Shown: positions 25,301 through 39,300 of the stretch, piece by piece
Numbering within the stretch: position 1 is the stretch's first letter
Layout: every line of letters begins with the position of its first letter
Assembly (NCBI GenBank): GCA_016808115.1
Contig: JAEQBH010000884.1
Coordinates: forward strand, 124,001-188,000
DNA from: Tetrastigma voinierianum
Taxonomy: Eukaryota; Streptophyta; Magnoliopsida; Vitales; Vitaceae
Direction of reading: 5' to 3'
Length of the DNA stretch: 64,000 nt
The notes under the pieces: generated by a model
What the model saw: only the letters and a program-made list of their open reading frames with translations
Told to the model about the DNA's origin: nothing
The model's database searches: none
Position numbers and translations under genes: made by a program

Positions 25301-27333
25301 AGAAACAAGCACAGTGCAAATACACAGATGTGCATGTTTTTAAGAATGAACAAACTGAAGAGTTAATATTCAGAATTTAGACTCACCGGATGCTTGACCA
25401 ATCAAAACTTGCTGTGCAATTTGTACTTTTCCATGTCCGAACAATACTTGGGATCACACCAAGCATTGTTACTTTGGCATCCTAGAAAGTTGTAAAATAA
25501 GAACATTAAACAAATCCCAAAATGTGTAGAACATAATTTTAAATAGATGGACAGTGAACAATACACAGTTTAGCCTTATGTTTTGAGAATGTTTAAAATC
25601 GTAGAGCAGTTAACCACATGACACTTCTAATTTCAAATTGATACAGAAAATTGTGCCATTGGTCATTCGATACAAAATTTGAAGTCTTCAAATTAAAACA
25701 TATCAAAACTAAGAGGAAGAAAACATAAGCAAGTTCATGAGATGGAGATGTACTGTCTACCTGAACAAACTTGGCAAAACCAGAACCAAGGGGAGCTCCA
25801 TTATATAAAGCAATGGTTGCCCCATTCAACAATGAAGCATAAACTAGCCAAGGGCCCATCATCCACCCGAGATTAGTAGGCCAGGCAACAATATCACCTT
25901 TTTGGATATCCATGTGGCACCATGCATCTGCAGCAGCCTTCAAAGGAGTAACGTTGGTCCATGGAATTGCCTTTGGTTCCCCTGAACCAACAAATCAACC
26001 TGGTTAAACCTGGATGTAGCAACATCTGATCTTCAACCCATCCAACAGTTTGATAAATTTTCTCAACTGAATCATTTTTCCGTAGTTGACTTCCTTTCTC
26101 AATAAGACAAGAAATCAACAAATCAAATTCCTATTTATTGCAAACTAGCCCAAATTTTGTGGTATTTGGTTTTTTCTTTGTTTGGAGTTTAAGGCAGTAC
26201 CCTGGGTCACAAACTATAGCTAGGTTGGCATGAGATTCGTTGAGAAGAAGAAAAAAAAGAGGTTCTAGAGAATGGTGAATGCTTGATGTGGACCATATGG
26301 GAAAAGATAATAAAAATAAAACTGAGAATGGGGAAAGGGGCATGGGGCAAGGGGGAGTTTGCAGTTGGTATTTAAAAACTTCTTTGCTAATTCTTTGTCC
26401 GCTTAGATTACCTTGGTCTCAGAATGTAGCTTTAGATCTTTTTTTTTTTTTTTTTTGACATTGTTAATAAGAGTTAAAAGGTCCTTTTCATGTTGGTCTT
26501 TGGCGCTCTTTTTATACATCTTGTATACTTGGGAGGTGTTCCCATTTTCTTTAGGCAGCTTTCATATGTAATTATAACATTGCCTATCCAAATTGTTTAA
26601 GAAAGTGGCAAAAAAAAAAGAGAGTGAGAGAAGTGGGGGTGGGGGGGAGGGGAGAGGGAGGTATTGGAAGAGGGGGAGAGGGAGGTGTCGGAAGAGAAGG
26701 AAGATCCACAGAACAAACTGAGGCTTCCACTAGTGCATTCTTAGAAGGCAGGTGGCAACTCACATGCTTACTCCTCAATTTATGTATGTTTAAAATATAA
26801 TCCTTTCACCACCATGCTATTTAGACATTGACAACTCTTAAAGTAATTTCGATGTTATCTGGTCAAAATTTTCAAAATTTTGGCAAAAATAGGAGGATGC
26901 TATTTCATTTCGAGAAGAATTATCATCCACATTGAAGCAAAATTTAAAAACATTGGAATGGTTAAGCTTTTACAATTACTGGTCCTGGAAATACTACTTT
27001 TTACAACAAATAAAAGAGAAAAGCATCAAGAAAGCTTTATATAATATTAGTTAATATACCTGTAGTTCCAGATGAGAAGAGGATATTCGTGAATGCCTCT
27101 ATCGATTTTTCTATGGCAGCAAATTCATCATCTCTACAGGTTTAACACAAATGACCAATTGCATTACCAGCATCAGAATCTCATTGGGAGAGCTTGCTAA
27201 TCATATTTAATTTTGTTTTAGCATCAACAATATCAGATCAAATAGTTTCAATATGTTATATTTATTAAAAGATTAAGGTGGTCTACGAGCAAGAATGATG
27301 CCAAAAACACAACTTTGCCAATCTGATTCTTTC

Positions 27334-27377
<44 letters not shown>

Positions 27378-30300
27378 TGTCATTGTTAAATGACCAACTC
27401 TCCTAAAAGCTCAAGCTTGTAGGATTTGGGTTTAATATGAATATCATGCTTCAACAGTCATAATACCATAAGATATTGGAGAACTTTTTTCTTTGCTTAG
27501 AAGTGATATTTTCTATCAAAAAAAGGTCCACAGAACTTTTGACACATCCCTGATTGTTTATTTTTATAAATTTCCAGAAAGTTATTCGAAAAGATGCCAT
27601 ATATTGTCAACTCTTGAACTATCATTACAAGTCATACATTTCGGAAAGCTCTCAGTTGTGCTTATGTTGTCCTTGGTTATGACAAAGCTCTTCATGCAAC
27701 CTAGTAGATTGTACGTGAGACTTCAAGTGGGCATAATGTGAGAATGGAGGATTTCTTACTGAGACTGGAGTTAAGAGACAGGGAGATGGAGGACGGTTTC
27801 CTTGAAATATAAAAATAGATTCCATGAGAGAGACATTGTCTTCATTGCTAAATAAAATATGTTGAGAGAGGAAAGAGGAAGGAAGCGAATGAGACAGAGA
27901 AGGGGGGGAAGGGACACAAAGGAGGGAGAACATTGAGAGACCTCCACAGTTTGTCATGTATAAGAAAAAAAGTCAATGAGTCGGCTCCAGAAATTTCTTG
28001 GATGATAATTTTATATAAGTCGATCAAAATCTAAAAGCATGCCAAATCTTTTCCTCTTTGAATATGCAGGGAGGTGAAGAAGTTCAGGAGAAGAATCAAA
28101 ATCAACTTCCAAACAGCTTCAGAATAACTTTACTGAGGTAGCCAGCCTCTTCAGAGGTTCAATAGATGTCAGGATCTATTAGCTAGAAAAAATTTCCTCA
28201 GTCTTAGCTGCAGTCTATATGGCTTCAACTTCAGAGCAAAAAGAATTTTAAGAGACTGATGAATCTTTCTGTCCTAATCACCTCAAAAACATGTGTCAGT
28301 TATTTGAATGAACTAAGTGTTAAAGAAAAAAAAAGACCTCAAGTTGGCCTTCTCAGGTTTTAAGCATGAAAAGTCAAAGGTATCAGTAAGGCAAAAAGGG
28401 GATGTTTAAAAACAACCTTCACAAGATCCCATGTCAAACTATGGAAACAAAAAACTTATGCTGATCATAAATAAACACAATGGACAATATAACCGAAATC
28501 AAGCATATGTACAAAATTACATACCTAGAATTTATCGCTCTTTGCAAGAAATCATGCCAAGACATGTCACCATCACGCAATTTCATGCTGAAGCCAGAGC
28601 CCTTAGTTGGGATAACAATTGCAGTAGGTGATTGCGCATCAACAACTCTACTGCAGAACTGAACATATACTATGAGACACAATTCTAGAAACAAGTAAAA
28701 GTTCAAAGAGATAGACTAGTTATCCTGAAGTAATAAGAACATCACCTGTATAAAGGTAGACTTTTGTCACCACGAATAATAAAATCCTGGAAAATCATTA
28801 AAGAATGAATGTTATTAGGCAAGGAACAGAAAAATGTACACGAAAGACTGTAGGACATGACAAAACAAACTTGAACAGAGCTCGAAAGAAAGTCTGACAA
28901 CCTCAATAAAAATAATGGTGAAACCTCAAGAAAAAAGTGGTGACGGATGAAAAGAATCATCTTTTGTTAGGGTCACTATGCTTACCAAAATATATTTGTC
29001 ATTCCAAGAAGGATAAGCTTAAGACCTAGTAGATTCAAAGAGATCTCCCATGGGGTGGGGAAGCACTTGAAAGAATTCATCATTTGGAAAATTGGTCTAT
29101 TATCTACTTGACCAAAAGAATGGAGGCCAACAGTAGAAATCCATCTACTTTAATATTTTATACATCCTAGTAGCTTTGTGCAGTTTTGGGAGGTTTGTTT
29201 CATCTTCTTGTAATCTTTAAGTTGCTGCTTTAGCGCCTTTTCTTTAATATACTTTTTTACTTATCAAAAAAAAGAAATCCATCTACTCTAAAAAAGACCC
29301 TACTTGGAAATGAAGTTGCAAATTCACAAGTCATAGTAGGGTGGTTTGGGGAAATATAAAAGGAGGATGATAATAAGGTGAGGGTGTGGAAGGCAATTTT
29401 TTTTAAAAAATGAAAGACTTTGAAGTAGATCTTGTTTCACAGAAGGCAAGTAGAAGGGTAAAATTTTGGAAAAATAGATGATGTGGAGACATGGCTTTGG
29501 ATTAGTCTTTCCTAGTGTCGTTCTCTATAGCCATTGCTAAAGATGTTTGGGTGGGTAGCAAGGGTCAGACTTGGAGATATGAAAAAGAAAGCTGGTTTAT
29601 TTATATTGGCAATAGGTACTCAATGTGACCCACGCCTAATTCAACTGAACCCATAGCTTAGCCTCAGTGAGCATATTTGTAACAATAAAAATCCAGGAAG
29701 AAATTCAAGGTGCAGCTCTTCTAAGGATCTAGAGTATAACTCACAATATAGAACGAGGACATTTGATACTAAAAACATTATGCTAGAAAACATTTTAATC
29801 ATTGGGATTGAGGGGCTATACAGCATAATTCATGGCCCAAAAAAAAAAAAAAAACGAGATACCTTGTGATTGAGTCAATCTCCATAAACAGATACCCAAG
29901 GATTTTATTTTATTATTATTTTTTTTAATTGAGCAAATTTGAATATTGAGTTAGAGAAAATGGACAACAGAAAACAGAGTGTAATCCGTGTACACACAAT
30001 ATATAAGCAGTTCCACAAATAGGAAAGAAAAAGACACTTATAGCACTAAGAAGCCAATCAATCACCATAATATAACAACATCCAGAAAAGACCATGAAGC
30101 AAAGTTCACATCCCCCTTACCCACAGAAACAAAGCTTTTAGAAACATATTGTTCATCATCAACCAAGATGTCTATACACCATCAAAAACTGTACCATAAC
30201 CCTCCTACAAAGTAGTCCAAAATGGATAGACAGGGATCAGCTTTGAAGCGTAGTTTGTGCTTAGCTAAGGCAATGCTATTAGCATTCCAATTTGAACTTG

Positions 30301-33300
30301 CAAAGTTCAAACTTCATGCAATGATATAGATGTTGCCAGGTACATCTTTCTGAAATTTTAATTTAATTGATGAAGCATAAGAGAAACAAATTTACTTAAT
30401 TTAGGATGGTTAGACCTAAGATGCCTAGGCCTATTCAAGACACTAGATAATCACATACTGAAAATTAACCACCTATAATCAAGAAAACAACAAACTCTCC
30501 CTCCTTTTCCACTTAACCTAAGCCTCAAGGGCTATGTTAAAATAACTATGTAGGCTTAAGTAGACAAATAAAATAACAGGTATGAAGTCTGAATAGGAGA
30601 AAGCATTTTTATTTCCACTTCATTTCCTTTTTGCATAGGAAAGGACATGAAAAATGTTTTCTAGAACCAGATTTTAAAGGCTTCAACATCTTTATTACTA
30701 CTCCAACAAACGTTACCATCACAGGAAGATAACTGGTAGAGTTGAGAGTTGGCATGTGACAAAACATTAAAATCCACTAAATATCACCGAATAGCCATGA
30801 GCAACTTCTATAGAAAGTAAAGATAAAATTCATGAAAAAAAAAAGGAACTAGATCATGGTCCTGTTGAAAGGATTTTCACACTTACCTATATTTAAAAAA
30901 AATGGTTCCTTTAAAAGTAAAATGGAATTAACCTGAGTAAATATTGCTTTAGCATCAGATATTTTAAGTCTTGTTGAGATCTCACGTGCAGCAAAACTAT
31001 CAGCAATAGATACAACTACATAGCCCGCAAGGACAATAGCTAGGTAGATAACCACAGAACTGGCATTCATTGGCATATCGATTGCAATTGCAGATCCTTT
31101 CTCCAAACCCAGTGTGTCAAGAGCATATGCAACTGACCTACAAAATAGAGCCAACAGAATATCACTTTATAAAACATTCAGAGTTGAAGAAAATGAAAAA
31201 TTTAACAACGAAGTTCATCTAAGATCAACTTTCTAGCAGACTCTCTTTTAATATAACTGACAAAAAAGAATGTTGAATAAAAAGAATCATGTAATTCACT
31301 CTACATTCTAGTACTAATGCATACTTCGGTTATGAATCTCCATGACCACCATCTCTTAATCAACTGTTCGAAGCATTATTCGTTCATACGCAAAGCGACA
31401 TGATTAGTAAACTAATGCATCTTTCAGGAGGCTTCTAAGAAGCAATGAAACCAATTGAAGTCATGGTTTTGAGTTGTGATTGACATGATTTTATTTTGCC
31501 ATTCTAAAATCATTTTGTTGTGCCACATTAGCCAGAACATGACTTTCACCCAGTTAGAATAAGCCATTCCAACACGATAAATAGGACCAATTCAATATTA
31601 GGATTAATGCTTGTCAACAGGTCCCAATCAAAGTTAATAGAGTACATAAAGTGAATTCTACTATGGATGAGAATAAACCCGCGGTATTTCCTCGCAGTGC
31701 TTCCTTGATTCTTTGCCCCTCTTTGGACTAGTTTAAACACAAAGAAAATAACAACTTTCTCCTAACCTTACTGTTAACATATAGACTTGTAACTAGTTAG
31801 GAATCCTAACATGTAGAGTTGTAACAGATTATGAAATATAGACCATCCCTCCTGTATATATACACATGTTAATTCAATGAAAAAAAAAAACATAAGGAAT
31901 TCTTTCCTCCAATTCTCTCTTGGTTGTTTTCTACATGGTATCAGAGCCTAGGATTCGAGTTTGAAAATTTTTTGGAGGAAATTTCGCCAATCTAGGGCTG
32001 TCGGAGGGGTGACTTTTGAAACACCCACCTAGAGGGAGCGTGGAGTCTCACCGCCGACATAGGAGGGTTCGCCGGCTGTCGACGAGCTAGGCTACAAAAT
32101 CCGATGGCCGGATTCCGAGCGTGTGAAGCTCATGTGCCACCGCGAGTTTTCTGGGCAGTTCAACACGCGCCGCACGTGAGGTACTGTTCCGACCCCGAGC
32201 TCCTCCTCCAAGGTCATCCATTGCCGATAGGGCCTCTGGTACACTTGGTTTCCCTGTTTGGTTCCTGGATCTGGTAGTTTTAGTGCTTTTTGTGTCCGAC
32301 AACCCTCTTTTTCTAGGGTTTCTGCTTGATTTTTCCAAAATCTGAGTTCTAGGAGTGCTCTTTGCTCTTGATCTTCTTCTGTGGTATCATAATGAGTAAT
32401 TGAGAGGAGAAGCGAAATTGGCTTCGAAGTGGTCAGATGATGTCGAAATCCGCGGAAGGAATTAAACTCATTGGTCCTAACTGTTATTTGGAATGGGCAA
32501 ACAATTCAAATATACATGGTAGTGGTATGGTGGTCACCTCACTAAGGGGATCCATGTGGAGTGATTCGAGGAAAGAGCAATGGATGGAGGAGGATGCTCA
32601 AATACATTCATCGAATCCAGTAATTCTATCGGTAGCAAGGTGCGGAGCCTCGTTAATCACTTTGTGGGTGTTAAAGAACTAATGGATTATTTGGGTTGTG
32701 TTTTTTACGGAAAGGGGAATGTTTCTCGTATATTTGATGTGTGTAAGCATTCTATCGATCGGAGAAACAGATCGAGTCCTCACGTAATTTTTTATGGCCT
32801 GCAAAAGATACATGAAGCAATATGCTTATGCGCTAGTCCGGATGTCAAAGTTCGACAAAGTCAACGAGAGCAGATGGCAATTATAAGATTTCTGCTCTTC
32901 CTTAAGTATGATTCAACTAAGGCCCAGATTTTGTCCAGTCCTGAGATATCATCTCTCTAGGAGACCTTTAGCAAGATTCTTTGCACTGAGGTACCATCCT
33001 CTTCTTCACCTACCCTTGTATCTACTGCAAACAGCAAGTCTTTGCTGATAGATGACGAATTGTTTGATGGAGCTGACGAAATAAGCAGTGGTCAAGAGGC
33101 GATAACACTAAGAACTTTGGATTGCAGGGTGTTGTTGTTAATGTGTCTAAGTGCGCATAAGTCTACTATAGGGCATCCGTCCGGTCAGTTCAGTTCTCAG
33201 CCGCGGAATTAGCTAGGTTCCAATTGTATCAGGACTCATTGAGATCTCCATCTACTCAGATTCTACTTGCTATTCTTTGAGTCGGGTAACCCAAATAAAT

Positions 33301-36300
33301 CTTGTATGTCTTGCCCATTGCCCCAGAATGGGTTATTGACTCTGGAGTCATAGATCACATGACAGGTAACTCTAGTCTTTTCTCTACCTTTCAGTCACAA
33401 CCTTCACCTTCCACTATCACTCTGGCAGATGGATCACATCCATGTGTTCTTTGGTCAGGCACAATTGTGCTCACTCCATCTATTCCTTTGACATCAGTCT
33501 TGAGTTTACCAAATTTCTCTTTTAATTTGATGTCTGTTAGCTAGTTAACTCGAGCACTTAAGTGTTATATCTCATTCTTTCTTGATTTTTGTCTCTTTTA
33601 GGATCTTATGACAAAGCAGATTATTGGTAGAGCCCGTGAGTCTGAGGGTTTATACATCCTTGATCCTATAGTCCCAGACCCTATTACTTGATGCAGGGTG
33701 CTACACCATTTGAGACACACATTCTTTGGTTAGATTAAATCTTTATTTGCCATTATTAAAAGAAATTGTCTCCAGGTTTCGAGTTGTTATCATGGGTGTG
33801 AGTCTTGTCGATTTATAACTTGTCATTCTTCCAGTTATAGTCACAGAATTCGATAAACTAGCTAGTGCTCATTTTGAGTTAGTCCATTAAGATGTGTGGG
33901 GTCCATGCCCAATTGTGTCCCCAACCGGGTTTCGATTCTTTGTCACTTTTGTTGATGATTATTCACAAACCACTTGGTTATATTTAATGAAAAACCGCTC
34001 TGAGTTGTTTTCTCATTTTCATGCCTTTTGTGCTGAGATTCATACTCAATTTCATGTTTATGTTCAAAATCGAAGTGAGTATCTGAGAGAATATGTTTAG
34101 AACAGTTTAGTCCTTCATGCTTCAACATGACATCCTTCATCAGACTTCTTGTGTTTGACCTCCTGCTTTCGGAATGGAGTTCTTTGAGAAAGAATAGGCA
34201 CTCGCGGCTGTCGAGCTGTTTTTAGATCGTGTGCGAGCATTTTGGGCTCATCTTTGACACTCCTGACTTGTTTTGATTAGGATGCCTTCATGGGTCTTGA
34301 ATTGGGACACAGCATGTCACATCCTTTCACTAATGACCTACATTCCCTATTGGGCCTCGGATATTTGGATGTACCAACATTCGGGGCGTTTGTCTGAATG
34401 TCTAAGCTTGACCATAAATCTTTAAAATGTATCTTTCTTGTTGTTCCAGGTTCTGGGGGTATCGATTATTCTTGCCCTAGTCTTCGTAGGTACTTGGTTT
34501 CCTACGGATGTCGAGTTTTTAGAATGTCCCTTTCTCTTCCGCCTCGACCACTGGTCAAGGAAGCCCGGATGACTTTGCTGGTATATATTATTGCCTCCCC
34601 ACGGCCCCTCACACATTCTGCTCGGTAAAACCGACCCCTCATTCCTACTCCCGGTAAAGCCTCTATCCTCGGGTCTACACTCGATGCCAGAACCCACCAG
34701 TCTCTAGTCCACCGGCTACTTCGACATCAGATCCAGTTCTTGATGATGATCTCCCTATTGCTCTTCGTAAAGGTAGAAGTCATTGTGTTCATCCAATTTC
34801 CTCATTTTGCACCTATAACTAGTTGTCTTCTCAGTCCTGTTCTTTTATTGCTTCTTTGGAATCTATATCGTTGCCTAACACTTTTCAGGAAGCCTTGTCT
34901 CACCCTGGTTGGCGTAGTGCTATGATAGAGGAGATGGATGCTTTGAATGGGAATGGTACTTGGAACAGTACATTTACCTCTTTTGGAAGTCATTGGATGT
35001 TACAAAGAAGGTTTTTCGCGGAGTTGAGAGGTACGAGGAAAGAAGGAGGCCCTTAAGCGGGAACTCGTTTGGGATGACTTGGAGAAGGGAAAAGGCCTTT
35101 ATCCTTGGAAGAAAATGAGGAGAGAGGAAAGGAAGCTGAAGAGGAGTTTAAGAAGTGGGTGGACTTGGAAGAGGTCTCCTGGAGACAGAAATCTAGGGAA
35201 ACATGGTTGAAAGAGGGGGACAGAAACACAAGATTCTTTCACAGGATGGCCAATTCTCATAGGAGGAGGAACTTCAAATTAAGGAACACCAGTGTAGTAG
35301 AAAGATGTATCAAGGAACACGAGATTAAAGAGATTACGGTTGGAGCCTTCCAAAGTCTGGCCTTTACGCCTCGATAGCCAGACCATGTTCCCGATCTGGG
35401 TTCAATGTGATTGGGGGCGCCAGTTGCCTATTTGGAAGAAATGTTTCTGAGGAGAAATCCTTACGACAATCTGGAGATGTGGTGATGGCGGGTGGATGGT
35501 TTCCCATTGGCCTTTTGGTCTTTGGTTGGGATTTTGTGAAAGTTGAGGTTTTGGAGCTTGTTAGAAATTCTTCGAACATAACCAGTTTGTCAAAAGTCTG
35601 AATGCTACATTCTTGGTCTTGATTCCCAAGGGAAGGACTGTCGAGGATCTAAAGGATTTGAGACCCATCAGTTTAGTGGGGAGTTTGTACAAAATTTTAT
35701 CGAAAGTGTTGGCTAACAGAATCAAAAGAGTTATGGGGGTGATTATTTCCCAGTCTCAAAATGCGTTTGTAGAAGGGAGGCAAATTCTTGATGCAGTTCT
35801 AATTGCTAATGAGCGATGGATTATTTTAAGAAGGAAGAAAGGGATTCTCTATAATTTGGATATTGAAAAGAGGCTTATGATCACATCGAATGAATTTTAC
35901 GCCCGGATTAATATGGAGAGAATGGGGTTGGCTCACAAATGGATTAGTTTAGGTTCGTACGGTACATCTCCACGACTTCTTTTAGTTAAGTTGTAAATCT
36001 TTACGGGGTTCTTGGGGAGCTCGGAAGGCTGAGACAAGGGGACCCTCTCACCACCTTTTTGTCATGAATAGAAAGCCTTGGTATGCTTAAAGCGTGTAGT
36101 GGAAGACGATTCATCTCACGGTTGCGGGTTTCGAGAAGAGATGGAGGAAATATTGTTATATCCTCGTCTCTTTTATATCTTGATAATCTTATCACATTTC
36201 TGAAGCCAACTCACGGCTTGACTAATGTATTTGAGATGGACCTTGATGTGGTTTTGAAGCCTTTTTCGAGGCTTGAAGATTAATTGATTAAAGTGTGATT

Positions 36301-39300
36301 ATCCCTCACGGGTAGGGCAGACGATGTGGAGGTTAGCGGTGACTTGGACTAACGGGGTTGGGTCCTCCCTCGTACTTGGGTCTTACTTGGGCGCCTCAGC
36401 TGACTAGGGTGCGGGATTCCATCGAGAGCCAGTTTAGAAAGAGGTTGGCAACTTTGGAAAGACGGTGTTATATCTCGAAAGGGGAGGATCACACTCATTC
36501 GAATTACCTTGTCTACTTTATTACTTTCTTTCTCTTGTTTAGAATGTCAAAGATTGTTTGTTCAAAGGTTGGAAGATTCGGAGAGACTTTCTACGGGGTG
36601 GGGGCAATCGAGAAAACCTCCCTTTCGTCGATTGGAAAGCAGTTTCTTGTGAAAAAAGTTGCGGGGGTCTTGGGGTGAGAAGCCTTTCTAAGATGAAAAT
36701 TGCTCTGTTTTGTAAGTGGTGTTGGCGGTTTGCCAATGAGAGGGATTCTCTTTGGCGATTGGTGATCAGCACCAAATTTGGGGAGGGTGATGGGGGTTGG
36801 AACACAATGACATTAGGGGAGGTTATGGCACTGGGTTATGGAAAGACATTAGTAAAGAATGGATCATCTTTTCTCAAAACTCTACATCTTCCTTAGGCAA
36901 TGGTCGGAGGCTGCGGTTTTGGAAGGATCCTTGGTGCGGGGGGATGGCGTTGTGTAATGCGCCCGTCTCATTCAAATTGGTAGCTCAAGATCTGAGGAGT
37001 AGCGAGAGGTTTGGGACTCCTCAAGGGTTGATGGGGGTTGGTCCCCTGTCTTCCAAAGACCTTTTAATGATTGGGAAATGGAGGAGGTGGAAAGGTTCAG
37101 CTGCCTTCAGAAAGAATAGAACATTAGGCCCTTCCAGGGGATCGCCTAATTTTAAGGGAAGACCAGACTTTAATGGTTTCGCGGTCGGACTCATCTTAGA
37201 AAGCTAATGCATTCTCCTACAGATTTCCTTGGCATTCCATTTGGAACCCAATTGTTCCCCCCATTGGGTTTGCTTTCTTGGAAAGGCTGCAGGCAGGTCT
37301 TCTCTTGACCAATTAAAGAAGAAGAGAAATCACCCTTATGCTTGGTGTTTTTATGTGAAGAGGAGGAAACAATAGACTATTTGCTTATTCATTGTTCGAG
37401 AGCTAAGATGTTGTGGAACCTTTTTTTAGCCATTATGGATTATAACTGGGTGTTCCCCTTAACGGTTCGCCAAGCCCTCCTTGCTTGGCAAAGTGCTAGT
37501 GTTGGAAAAAAGCGGAAAAGAGTTTGGTTGGCGGCCCCTCTTTGTTTATTCTAGACGCTGTGGAATGAAGGGACCAGGCGGCTTTTGAGAATGAGACCCC
37601 CTCTGCTTTCAGGATGAAATCCTCTTTTACTGTTCACCTTATGGTCTGAGCTAAGTTGTATAGTGTTGATAACAAAGTTCTTTGATGGATTTCTGTTTTG
37701 GTTGGGGTATAAGGTGAGAGTGGTGGTGTTCTCCCCTTTTGTACTCCTCTTGTATCTTTGCCGGAGCTTGTATAGTTTTTAATATATATTCTACTTTTGT
37801 TGATCGAAAAAAAGTCATTGGATGTCATTTGAGTCTTCTGCGGTCAAAGTTAATCATGATAGTTCGATTGCGGGTGGCTTTGACTTGTGGCGAAGAATTG
37901 CAGCTCGGACCTATGGTGACTATTCAGTACCTTTTTGTTGCTAAGATGACATCGTTCGGCTCTTTATTTCCACAGGCGCCCTCATAATTGGGATCTTCAT
38001 CGGCGATATTAAAGCGTAGCTTCTTCCTTGGCGTCTTCATGAGGAGAGTATATATGGAAGCGACACCCGGGGTTTGTTGCTTTCGGGGAGGTGGAGAGTT
38101 TGTCGCCTTGAGTCGTTATATGGCTTGACGAGTCCCGGGCTTGGACCGATAAATTGACCAAGCGATTGAAAATTTAGCTTGAGAAGGTAAATCTAAACAT
38201 TCCGTCTTCTCGAACTCGATTCGGGTATCATTTTGTTGGTGGTGTATGTGGATGATATTGTTATCTTGGGGTGACTCTCGGAATCTCATCCCTTAAGTCC
38301 CACTTTCTTCACGGTCGGTTTCATACGAGACCTGGGATGCTTAGATATTTTGGGTGTGAAGTTATGCGGAATAAACATAGAATCTTCTTATCTCAGAAAG
38401 GAAATATGTCTTGATTTGATGCGGGAAGTGAAAATTGAGAAATAGCCATGTAGTTACATGACTCATTACCTTACTAGAGAAGGCGAGTTGTTTGAGGATC
38501 TAGAGATATAGAAGACTAGTTGGAAAGTTAACTACCTTCAATTAACTTCGTCTTGATATTGCACACTCGGTGATGTTGTAAATTATTTTCTTCTAGCGTG
38601 ACAATTAGGCCATGAACATATTCTATGTTACTTGAGGCCCAGCAAGGCGAGATATTCTATATAGTAATCATGAGCCTGATAGGGTTGAATCTTCACTGTG
38701 TTTTTTGTTGGTGGAAATCGATCTCGTGAAGAGTAAGAAGCAAGGGGTTGTTTCATGTTCAAGTGTAGAGTCAGAATATAGAGCAATGGCCAACGTCACG
38801 TGTGTGAAATCATATGGCTTCATCAGCTCTTAATGGAAGTCGGCATTAGAATATGATCGCAGCCAACTTTGATTGTGATAAATAAATTGCATTTGTGTGC
38901 CTCGAATCACGTATTCCATGAGCAGACTAAGCATATTAGAGATTAGTACTCACTTGGTTGAGGAGAAAATCTATTCAGGTTTGATTTACATAGGATATGT
39001 GAAGATGGGAGAAACAGGTTGGGTGATATTTTCACAAGAGACTCTAAGTGGGAATAGGGTTAGCTATTTATGTATGGGTTCAGGCATGATTGTGGCATCT
39101 GTCCTTGCGACTTGAGAAGTGTTAACATATAGAGTTGTAACTAGTTAGGGAAACTTAACATATAGGTTGTAACTAGTTAGGAATCCTAATACTAGAGTTG
39201 TATGATTAGGAATATAGTATCCCTCACAGTATGTACATGTTAATTGATGAAAAAAAAACACAAGGAATTCTTTCCTCCAATTCTCTCTTGGTTGTTTTCT

